This document shows, in pieces, positions 25,519-33,031 of a stretch of DNA of 64,000 nucleotides (positions within the stretch are counted from its first letter, which is position 1; each line of letters begins with the position of its first letter). The DNA is from VXYL01 sp965199915 (lineage in GTDB: Bacteria; Pseudomonadota; Gammaproteobacteria; Pseudomonadales; Azotimanducaceae), in the NCBI GenBank assembly GCA_965199915.1, contig OZ241348.1, forward strand, positions 1,116,001 through 1,180,000. Direction: 5' to 3'. The notes beneath the pieces are model-generated. The model was given only the letters and a program-made list of their open reading frames with translations, was not told where the DNA came from and made no database searches. The translations under genes and the position numbers were made by a program.

Positions 25519-27025
25519 CTATCCGCCGCTCTCGGCAGGCGGCGCAGTTCGCGCCGCCCAGAAGGGCACATAGCGCATTCTTCGGCGCCCGGCCCGGGCA
25601 TCCACCGGCTTGACATACCCCTCTTCCACGGCTTCGCGGATGTAGCGCGAAGCCATGCTTGCCGCCGAAGCCGACGTTGCCGCTTGGATGGGGAAGCGCT
25701 TGCGCAACGAGGCGTTGGTGAGGAACTCTCCGTTCACATGCTTCAGGCAGGCATGCAGATAGCAGGCGCGCACACGCTCCAACCGATCCATTTCCGCCAG
25801 CGGCTTGCGCCCAAAAAGAATGGCACGCGTGAAGCCGGGCGGCACCTCGAACGTCGGGGCGGGAAGTTGAAAGCGCTCGACCTCGGCCACCACCTTGTCT
25901 ATGCCGCTGCCCCGTTCTTCGCAAATGTCGAAGCGGCGCATCAGCGACGCCAGCGCTTCGTTGCGCGACACCGGCTGGCTGTCCAGAAAGCGCTCCGTTT
26001 GCACCAACGGCTCGCCGGGGTTGGTGATTTCCACCCGCCCCTCGAATATCTCCACCATCGGGCCGGTGCCGGTCGTTGCGAAATCCTGGTGGATGAGCGC
26101 GTTGACCACCAGCTCCCGCACCGCCAACGGAGGAAACTCCGGCATGGAGCGCTGAAAAGCGCGCCCGTTTTCCTCGTGGGTTGGCAAGCGGGCATGGATG
26201 TAGTCCATCAACTCGGCAAAGCCGGCGGCATATCCTTTCGCACCTTCGTGTTCGCGCAACGTCTCCAAGCGCCCGGTCCCGCGGTATTCGATGATGCGCA
26301 GCGCCTTGCGCCGCAAACGCGGAAAGTCGCCGAGGTCTTTGGCGAGGAGCATCGCGCCCAAGTTGGTGACATCAAAGCCGCCGGCCTCGCTTGGGGCGAT
26401 CAGCTTCTCGCGCGCAAGCGCTTCGAGCGTGGCGTCGCGACCGTCCGGCGCCGGCTGCCCCAGCAAGTCGAAGTAGGCGGGGCAGTTCAGCGCGAGGAGA
26501 ACGTCGTCTCCGCCAAGTCGCTCCGCGGCAGTGCCCTCCTCGAAACGGATGTGGCTGAAGGTTTGCCACAGCGCTCGCTCCTTCTCCGGGAAATCCCGGA
26601 GTTTCCTCTTCGCGCTGCCGACGCGCAGGAACTCCGTGCCGTGAAACGCGATCGGGCGGTGCGTCGCGCAATCCACCTGCAAGAACACGAAGCGCTTGTC
26701 GTCCAGCAGCAACTCTTGAAACTGGAAGTCGACTGGGGGCGAAAGCAGCCGCGAAAGCCACGTCTGAAGTGGTTCGTTGCCCTTCTTCGCAGTGCGGGGG
26801 GGAGAAGCGCGTGCCCACCAGGGCGCGGGTTTCGTCTTCAACGCCCCATACGACATAGCCGTGCGCCTTGCCCACCAATGCGGCGGAATTGGCCAATGCG
26901 GAGATGTATTCCCCGATGAGAGCGGGCTTCGCGTTGTCCACCTTGAACTCCAACCACTCGGCCTCGTGGCTGAACCGCAGCTCCCGCAGCAGGCCTCGCA
27001 GGTAATGGATATCTCTACGGGCCAT
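25519..27025 (-). pseudogene. AlbA_2 (Schlafen-like) ATP-binding protein, frameshifted in a C7 tract
   Basis: Two frames join into a protein of about 500 residues. The N-terminal AlbA_2 domain (EAEWLEFKVDN, LIGEYISALANSAALVGKAHGYVVWGVED) is followed by an HATPase_c_4 region (AVRELVVNALIHQDFATTG, GRVEITNPGEPL, CEERGSGIDKVV) and a C-terminal winged-helix-like end. The break is at a run of seven C on the coding strand (26796-26802); six would restore the frame. This family is common in defence islands. The homopolymer may be a real mutation, a phase-variable tract, or a read error. Confidence 0.75.
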
Positions 27026-27071
27026 GTCCCAAGGATCTCAAGGTCTCCCGGCGGCTTGGGCGTCGAACGTT

Positions 27072-27161
27072 TGGCGGAGAGGCAGGGATTCGAACCCTGG
27101 GTGCCCGTGAAGACACACCTGATTTCGAGTCAGGCCCATTCGACCGCTCTGGCACCTCTCC
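27072..27161 (-). tRNA. tRNA-Ser (anticodon CGA)
   Basis: Ninety bases on the minus strand including an encoded CCA (27072-27074). Acceptor GGAGAGG pairs with CCTCTCC, the anticodon stem CCTGA/TCAGG encloses loop CTCGAAA with anticodon CGA, the variable arm is long as in class II tRNAs, and the T-arm holds GGTTCGAATCC. Discriminator G is typical of tRNA-Ser. It reads UCG codons. Its 3' end faces the accessory island. Confidence 0.95.
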
Positions 27162-27319
27162 TTGGGCTGCGCCTATTGCTTCCGCGCATTTCCGTCGATC
27201 ACGCTCATTGTCGCCGAAACCGCGGCGCAACGCCAGTGAGCGCGGCCCGTCGGCCCGTCTTGCCGGCCGACGTGCGGCGTCGCCACGGCCATCACCGTGG
27301 GGCGTCGCGCGTTGGCGGT
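27162..27319. other. Gap between tRNA-Ser and the SDR gene
   Basis: Contains a diverged copy (27271-27318) of the last 45 or so bases of the SDR coding region (27334-27378), with the shared core GGCCATCACCGTG and GTTGGCG. No gene; probably a slipped or tandem duplication of the SDR 3' end. Confidence 0.5.
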
Positions 27320-28096
27320 TCACCCCCGTCCGATGTAGGGCATCGCCGAGGCCATCACCGTGAGGAACGGCACGTTGGCGTCCAGCGGCAGGCTGTCCAT
27401 GTAGAGCACCGCGCGCGCCACGTTCTCCACATCCATGGTCGGCTCCGCTTTCACCGAGCCGTCCGCTTGCTTCACGCCTTGCGCCATGCGCGCCGTCATG
27501 GGCGTGTGGGCGTTGCCGATGTCGATCTGTCCACAGACGATGCCGTGTTCGCGGCCGTCCAGGAACGTGGAGCGCGTGAGGCCGGTGAGCGCGTGCTTGG
27601 TGGCCGTGTACGGGGCCGAGTTGGGGCGCGGCACCTGCGCCGAGATGGAGCCGTTGTTGATGATGCGCCCGCCCTTGGGATTCTGGTTCTTCATCAGCCG
27701 GAAGGCGTGCTGCGTGCAGAGGAACGCGCCGGTGAGGTTCACGTCCACCACCCGTTGCCAGCGGTCCAGCGTCAGCTCCTCCAGGGGCACCGCGGGCGCT
27801 CCCGAACCGGCGTTGTTGAAGAGCAGATCCAACCGTCCGAAGGCGTCCTTGGTGCGCGCGAACAGCCGCGCCACGGAGTCCGCGTCCGCCACGTCCGTGC
27901 GCACGACGAGGGCGCGCTGTCCGCTGCCGCTCTCTTCGGCCACCGCCTGCAAGAGTTCCAAGCGGCGGCCGGCCAACACCACCGCGTATCCGGCGCCAAG
28001 CAGCGCCCACGCCGTGTGTTTGCCGATGCCCGTGCCGGCACCGGTGACGATGGCCACCTTGCCACGCGGCGTGCCACTCGCGGCGTCGACCGTCAC
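27320..28096 (-). CDS. SDR family oxidoreductase
   Basis: 258 residues, classical short-chain dehydrogenase. Cofactor motif TGAGTGIG is at residues 18-25, Asn-Asn-Ala-Gly at 94-97, and the catalytic set is Ser150, Tyr163 and Lys167 (YTATK). The Arg residues at 44-45 after the second strand suggest NADP preference. Substrate cannot be told from sequence. It is followed downstream by the tRNA and lies 51 bases from the polyamine-type ABC genes on the same strand, so it may be cotranscribed with them. Confidence 0.88.
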   Translation of the reverse strand: MTVDAASGTPRGKVAIVTGAGTGIGKHTAWALLGAGYAVVLAGRRLELLQAVAEESGSGQRALVVRTDVADADSVARLFARTKDAFGRLDLLFNNAGSGAPAVPLEELTLDRWQRVVDVNLTGAFLCTQHAFRLMKNQNPKGGRIINNGSISAQVPRPNSAPYTATKHALTGLTRSTFLDGREHGIVCGQIDIGNAHTPMTARMAQGVKQADGSVKAEPTMDVENVARAVLYMDSLPLDANVPFLTVMASAMPYIGRG

Positions 28097-28147
28097 GGGT
28101 GCGCTCCCATCCCTGCCCGCTTCCCTCGGTGCGAAGTCGGAGGCTGC

Positions 28148-29287
28148 TTACGCGGGCGCTTCTTCGACTGGGCGCAAGGCGCGGCAGTCCAACGTCGCCC
28201 AGCCGATGCGCACGTTCTCGCCGGCGAGCACGCCGCCGTGGCCGACGATGTTGGGAATCTTCACCACGAAGGACTGGCCGCCAACGTCGGTGAGCACGCG
28301 CAGATGGTCGCCGAGAAACGCCATGTCGCGCACTTCCACCTCGAACTCGTTGGTGTACATGCCGGCTTCGGCGGCGAGACCGGTGCGTTCCGGGCGCACG
28401 GCGAGCACCACCTCGTCGCCCACCGCGTGCGCTTCCACCATGAACGCGTTGACCGTCAGGCCGCCAACGGTCACGTCGCAGGTGTCGCCGTCCACGGCGG
28501 CCACCACGCCGCGAAGCAGGTTGTTGTCGCCGATGAAGGACGCCACGAACGGGCGCTCCGGCTCTTCGTACAGCACCTCCGGCGCGGCGACCTGCTCGAT
28601 GCGCCCGCCGTTGAACACCGCCACGCGGTCCGACATGGCCATCGCTTCCTGCTGATCATGGGTCACGTAGACCACGGTCACGCCCAAGGTGCGTTGAATG
28701 CGGCGGATCTCGAACTGCATCTCCTCGCGCAGCCGCCGGTCAAGCGCGCCGAGCGGCTCGTCCATGAGCACAAGCCGCGGCTCGAACACCAGCGCCCGCG
28801 CGATCGCCACGCGCTGCTGCTGGCCACCCGAAAGCTGCCCGGGGCGCCGGTCCTCGAAGCCCTCCAACCGCACCAGCTGCAAGGCGCGCGCGACCCGCTC
28901 GGCCACCGCGTCTTTGTCCAATCGCCGCACTTCAAGGGGAAACGCCAGGTTGGCGCCCACCGTCATGTGCGGAAACAGCGCGTAGTTCTGGAACACCATG
29001 CCGATGTTGCGGCGGCGCGGCGGCACGGCGTCCACCGGCTGGCCGTTGATGCGGATGGAACCGCCGGTCGGCACCTCGAAGCCGGCCAGCATCATCAAGC
29101 AGGTGGTCTTGCCGGAGCCGGAGGGACCGAGCAGCGTCAGGAACTCCCCTTCGTGTACGGTGAGGTGGAGGTCGCGAACGATCTGCGCGATCCCGTCGTA
29201 GCTCTTGGACACGCCGTCGAACTCCACATAGGCGTCCGCGCCATGCGGGGCTTGGTCTTCGTCTTCCTGCCGAGCTTGCTCTGTCAT
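28148..29287 (-). CDS. ABC transporter ATP-binding protein, PotA-like
   Basis: 379 residues, ATPase of the spermidine/putrescine (CUT1/POPT) importer type. Walker A GPSGSGKTT is at residues 54-62, the signature LSGGQQQRVAIARAL near 150, and Walker B LMDEPLGALD just after. A C-terminal TOBE domain begins near 250, as in PotA. The ATG at 29287 is chosen because it sits next to the permease stop (25 bases). Specificity for polyamines is the family default and is not proven. Confidence 0.88.
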   Translation of the reverse strand: MTEQARQEDEDQAPHGADAYVEFDGVSKSYDGIAQIVRDLHLTVHEGEFLTLLGPSGSGKTTCLMMLAGFEVPTGGSIRINGQPVDAVPPRRRNIGMVFQNYALFPHMTVGANLAFPLEVRRLDKDAVAERVARALQLVRLEGFEDRRPGQLSGGQQQRVAIARALVFEPRLVLMDEPLGALDRRLREEMQFEIRRIQRTLGVTVVYVTHDQQEAMAMSDRVAVFNGGRIEQVAAPEVLYEEPERPFVASFIGDNNLLRGVVAAVDGDTCDVTVGGLTVNAFMVEAHAVGDEVVLAVRPERTGLAAEAGMYTNEFEVEVRDMAFLGDHLRVLTDVGGQSFVVKIPNIVGHGGVLAGENVRIGWATLDCRALRPVEEAPA

Positions 29288-29312
29288 GCCGCTCCCTTCG
29301 CCAAGTTGCCGT

Positions 29313-30146
29313 TCATCCATTGGGGCGTTCCGTCGCCCCGCGCCGCCGCAGCCACTCGACCACCAGCATGAGGGATACCGCGAACGCGATCAGCAGCGTG
29401 GCCACCGCCAAGATGGCGGGACTGATCTGCTCGCGGATGCCCGCCCACATCTCGCGCGGAATCGTGCGCTGCTCCAAGCCGCCCATGAACAGCACGGTGA
29501 CCACCTCGTCGAACGACGTGGCGAACGCGAACAAAGCGCCGGACACGACGCCGGGCGCGATCAGCGGCAACTGCACGCGGCGAAAGCTGCGCCACGGCCC
29601 GGCACCAAGATTCGCGGCGGCGCGGGTGAGATTGGTGTCGAAGCCGGTCAACGTGGCGGTGACCGTGATCACCACAAACGGCGTGCCAAGCGCCGCGTGC
29701 GCCAAGATCAACCCCAAATGGGTCTGCGCGAGCCCCAATGTGGAATAGAAGAAGAACATCCCGGCCGCGGAAATGATCACCGGCGTCACCATTGGCGAAA
29801 TCAAAAGGCCCATGACGAGCGGGCGCGCTGGCATTGCCGGATTGGCCAAGCCCAGCGCCGCGAGCGTGCCGAGCCCGGTGGCGAGCGCCGTGGCGCAGCC
29901 GCCGATGAGGAAGCTGTTCACCAGCGCCCGCAGCCACTCGTCGCTGGTGGCCACCTTCTCGTACCAGCGCAGCGAATACGCCTCGGCGTCGAAGCGCAGC
30001 ATCCCCTCGGTGAAGGTGAAGTACGGTTCGGCGTTGAAGGAGAGCGGCACCACCACCAGAATGGGCGCGATCAGGAAGAAAAGCACCGCCACGCAGAAGG
30101 CCACGTGGACGTAATGGCCCGCGCCGGGGCGCCGCGCCACGCTCAC
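29313..30146 (-). CDS. ABC transporter permease, PotC-like
   Basis: 277 residues from GTG 30146. Six membrane segments are predicted, with the EAA loop RAAANLGAGPWRSFRRVQLPLIAP that docks to the ATPase. N-terminal LIAPILVVVPLSFNAEPYFTF is typical of the second permease (PotC) of polyamine importers. The partner permease PotB and the binding protein PotD, normally upstream, are not in the window; upstream lies an insertion sequence. The frame stays open to 30377, but that part is Arg-rich and unlike a permease. Confidence 0.83.
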   Translation of the reverse strand: MSVARRPGAGHYVHVAFCVAVLFFLIAPILVVVPLSFNAEPYFTFTEGMLRFDAEAYSLRWYEKVATSDEWLRALVNSFLIGGCATALATGLGTLAALGLANPAMPARPLVMGLLISPMVTPVIISAAGMFFFYSTLGLAQTHLGLILAHAALGTPFVVITVTATLTGFDTNLTRAAANLGAGPWRSFRRVQLPLIAPGVVSGALFAFATSFDEVVTVLFMGGLEQRTIPREMWAGIREQISPAILAVATLLIAFAVSLMLVVEWLRRRGATERPNG

Positions 30147-30317
30147 GGCAGCCACTCCACAGCGGCGCCGCCGCCAAACCGACGATCGGCGAAGCGCGGC
30201 GAACCCGCTTGCGGGAGTTGGCCCGGCAACGCGCCGACCGCCGACGCGTTCGCGGGGCTGTTGACGCGCCCAGCGCGTTGATCGAGCATGACGCCCTCGC
30301 CGACGCGGTTCTCGCCC
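30147..30317. other. Gap between permease and M20 stub
   Basis: About 170 bases. On the minus strand a frame ends with ADRRFGGGAAVEWLP at a TGA overlapping the permease GTG, which may be the last residues of a lost upstream gene of the transporter operon. Nothing else is recognised. Confidence 0.3.
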
Positions 30318-30363
30318 ATGGACGCCCATCATATCAGCCAATTCCTCGGTCGGCGTTGGGACC

Positions 30364-31593
30364 CAGGGCAATCGCATTTGGAATCCCGCGCCTACTCGCG
30401 CTTGCGGATGCGCCGGATCATGTCGAGCAGGAAGTTGTCGTCGCGCTGGGCGCGGGTGAACTTGCGGCGGATGGACCGCTTGTCGGGATGCATCCGCACG
30501 ATGTTCAGGGCCAGCCGGCGGACCACCGCCAGACAGGCGGCGGAGTTGCCCTTGCGGTTGCGCGCCTGGTCTTCGTCCATCGACACGTCGAGCACCCAGT
30601 GCAGGCCGTTCTCGATCGCCCAGTGGGAGCGGACGGTGCGCCCGAAGCGCTCCGCCGAGGGCTTGGCGCTGAGCAGGTAGTAGCGGCTGTCGACGCTCTC
30701 CGAGCCGTCGGCGAGATGCCGCTCGGCGACGACCTTGCCGAAGGCCGAAAGACCGGGCCAGTCGTGGCGCTCTTGCAGCCAGTCGACGTCGTGGCAGACC
30801 GTCGCCGTGCGCTTCTCGACGCGCCCGTGGCCCTTGTCAACCTGTTGATGCGACAGGAGTTTCGCCGACGCGGGCGGGTTGTCCAAGTACTCCTCCACGT
30901 CCGCGCGCAGCGTCCCCTGGTTGCCCTTCAGCGCCAGCGCGTAGTCGCCGCCCTTGGCCACGATCGCCGCCGCCGTCCCGCGCTGCGCGCGCAGCGCGTC
31001 CGCCGTCACCGTCCGCCCCCTCACGTCCACCAGCTCCAGCAGCTTCGGCAGCGCCGGGATCTCGTTCGACTTGCCGTCCACCTCCATCTGCGCCAGCGTC
31101 AGCTTCGACTCCGCCGCGAACGCTTGCAGAAGGTGCGTCGGCGACCGTTCCGAGGCGTCCTCGAACGACCGCCGCAGCACCTTGCCGTCCACCGCGATCA
31201 CGCCGCCGAGCCGGTCCGCCCAGTCCTGCGCCAGGCGCAGCAGCGCCGTCTGAAGACCCGCCGGGTTCAACAGTCTGAACAGCCGCGAGAACGCGTCGTG
31301 GCTCGGAATCCCGTTCCTCAGCGCCAGAAACGTCCGCAGCCACCGCTCCGCGGCGCATCCGTAGTCCTCCATCTCGACGCATGTGCGTCCGCCCGTGAGC
31401 ATCGACAGCAGCGCGATCACCAGCATCTCGTGCAGGTCGTGGCGCTTGGCGTTGCCTCGCCTAGGGTCCTCAACTTCTTGAAAAACAAACAGAAGTTCCC
31501 GCATTCCGTCTCTCCCTCCTTGGATCGAGACGCCTATTCTGCACCATCCCCGCTCTCCGTGCCGCCCCACCTAATCCAAATGCGATTGCCCTG
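30364..31593 (-). mobile_element. Complete ISAs1-family insertion sequence
   Basis: 1230 bases with perfect 19-base terminal inverted repeats CAGGGCAATCGCATTTGGA and a 9-base target duplication GTTGGGACC at 30355-30363 and 31594-31602. A single intact transposase fills it. Intact ends and duplication imply recent arrival. Orphan copies of its end occur at 12324-12363 and 50309-50332. Confidence 0.95.
30392..31504 (-). CDS. ISAs1-family transposase
   Basis: 370 residues from ATG 31504. The DUF4338-like N-terminus (VFQEVEDPRRGNAKRHDLHEML) and the DDE domain are typical: VIAVDGKVLRRSF near residue 125, DYALALKGNQ near 205, and RSHWAIENGLHWVLDVSMDEDQAR near 310, carrying the catalytic Glu. It fills the element between the inverted repeats with no frameshift. 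Confidence 0.92.
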   Translation of the reverse strand: MRELLFVFQEVEDPRRGNAKRHDLHEMLVIALLSMLTGGRTCVEMEDYGCAAERWLRTFLALRNGIPSHDAFSRLFRLLNPAGLQTALLRLAQDWADRLGGVIAVDGKVLRRSFEDASERSPTHLLQAFAAESKLTLAQMEVDGKSNEIPALPKLLELVDVRGRTVTADALRAQRGTAAAIVAKGGDYALALKGNQGTLRADVEEYLDNPPASAKLLSHQQVDKGHGRVEKRTATVCHDVDWLQERHDWPGLSAFGKVVAERHLADGSESVDSRYYLLSAKPSAERFGRTVRSHWAIENGLHWVLDVSMDEDQARNRKGNSAACLAVVRRLALNIVRMHPDKRSIRRKFTRAQRDDNFLLDMIRRIRKRE

Positions 31594-31700
31594 GTTGGGA
31601 CCACAGCATCGTTCCCGCGCTGAACCTGCACATCGTGACGGACGTGCTCGGCCCCGAATTCAACGCGCACGGGCGCGCCTGTCGCAGGCCACCCGGCCGC

Positions 31701-32957
31701 TCAGAGCCGCCCCGGCACCCACTCCGGAAACAAACCGCCCGCCACCGCGGCGGCCTCGTCGACGGCGAGACCCGGCACGCCCACCAAGCGTTCGCCGGCG
31801 TACAGCAGCGGCCAAGTCGAACGCAGCCACGGCGCCACGCGGCCCTCCTGAAACAGCGCCTTCACGGTCTTGCGCACATCACGCCCGGCGGGACGAATGC
31901 GCTCGCCACCGGCGCGCGAGCGGATCGCCAGCCGGCAACCGGGCGCCAAACCGCGCGTGGCGGCCGCCCAGGTCAACCGTCCGGCCGCCAAGCGCAAATC
32001 GGCGCCGACCGTTGCGAACGACGGGGCGCAAGCGCGCGCAGGCAACTCTCGAACCAAGTGCCAAGCGCCCTCGTGGCGCCACGCCCGCACCCCGGGGGCG
32101 ATGGCGACGCGCGGCTGGCGATCCGCGCCGGCGTTGTTCTGGCGCGCCACCTCCGCCACCGCGCGGTTCGCGCACGGCATGCCGGCGGCCAGCAGCCATG
32201 TTTCCACGCCCCGCGGCGAGGCGTTGGCACACGGCAGCGGCGCGCCGTCGGCGGTCGGGCGCGGACGCGGCGCGCGCAAACGCCGCACCGCTTCCGGGAA
32301 GCGCTCCGCCACGAGCGGCAGCAAGCGGTGGCGGATGAAGTTGCGGTCGTAGCGCAAGTCCGCGTTGGCCGGATCCTCCACCCAGCGCAAGTCGTGGCGC
32401 GCCGCGTAGTCCGCGATTTGGCCGCGGTCGACGCCGAGCAACGGCCGCACGACGCACCCGGCGCCGAGGGCACGCTCCACCGGCATGCCCTCCGGCCGGC
32501 GCCCGGTGAGCAGCTGCCACAATCGCGTTTCCGCCTGGTCGTCCGCGTGGTGCGCGAGCGCGAGCACATCGCCGTCGCGCAGCATCCCGCGCCAGCAGGC
32601 GTAGCGCGCGCGCCGCGCCGCGGCCTCCAAGTTGCCTTGACGCGCCACCTTCGCGGCGCGCGTCTCGATGGACAGCCCGAACGCCGCCGCCTCGGCAACG
32701 CAATGACGGCGCCAGTTCTCCGCCTGGTCGGCCAAGCCGTGGTCGACGTGGATGGCCTTCGCTTGCGCCAAGCCGCGCAACGCATGGGCAAGCACCGTGG
32801 AATCCATGCCGCCGCTGAACCCAATCCACAACGTGCCGGCCGCCTCTCCCCGCCGCCACGGAGCGAGCGCGGCATTGGCGGCCACCGCTTGCTCCACGGT
32901 TTCGCAAGGCGGCGCTGCGGTCTCGGTGATCGGCAACGGCTGCAACCGCGCGTCCAT
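31701..32957 (-). CDS. tilS: tRNA(Ile)-lysidine synthase TilS
   Basis: Modifies C34 of the CAU-anticodon tRNA-Ile to lysidine so that it reads AUA. The N-terminal PP-loop ATPase motif SGGMDS is at residues 48-53, followed by HVDHGL and HHADDQAETRL. The C-terminal TilS domain has ERIRPAGRDVRKTVKALFQE. Length 418, normal. ATG 32957 is chosen as the first start before the PP-loop domain. It follows dnaE; in E. coli accA lies between them, and it is missing here. Confidence 0.93.
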   Translation of the reverse strand: MDARLQPLPITETAAPPCETVEQAVAANAALAPWRRGEAAGTLWIGFSGGMDSTVLAHALRGLAQAKAIHVDHGLADQAENWRRHCVAEAAAFGLSIETRAAKVARQGNLEAAARRARYACWRGMLRDGDVLALAHHADDQAETRLWQLLTGRRPEGMPVERALGAGCVVRPLLGVDRGQIADYAARHDLRWVEDPANADLRYDRNFIRHRLLPLVAERFPEAVRRLRAPRPRPTADGAPLPCANASPRGVETWLLAAGMPCANRAVAEVARQNNAGADRQPRVAIAPGVRAWRHEGAWHLVRELPARACAPSFATVGADLRLAAGRLTWAAATRGLAPGCRLAIRSRAGGERIRPAGRDVRKTVKALFQEGRVAPWLRSTWPLLYAGERLVGVPGLAVDEAAAVAGGLFPEWVPGRL

Positions 32958-33031
32958 TGGCCCATGCTCCTCGCAATGTGGCGCGGCCGCACGCTCCGCC
33001 GGGGTTCGACCCCTCAGCAGGGGGTCCGGCC

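Larger units (their letters stand above)
30318..31673 (+). pseudogene. M20-family peptidase stub, deleted and then hit by an IS
   Basis: Reading 30318-30363 and continuing at 31603 (one copy of the target duplication removed) gives MDAHHISQFLGRRWDHSIVP and then VTDVLGPEFNAHG. The first resembles the start of M20 dipeptidase-like proteins (WDxSIVPxL) and the second their far C-terminus (VLGPxSNAHG). About 430 internal residues are absent, so the gene was already reduced to a stub before the insertion sequence landed in it. Confidence 0.5.

Noticed and set aside
30147..30377. N-terminal extension of the PotC-like permease into the insertion sequence
   Set aside because: The extension is Arg/Gly-rich, unlike permease N-termini, and a GTG at 30146 gives the normal length.
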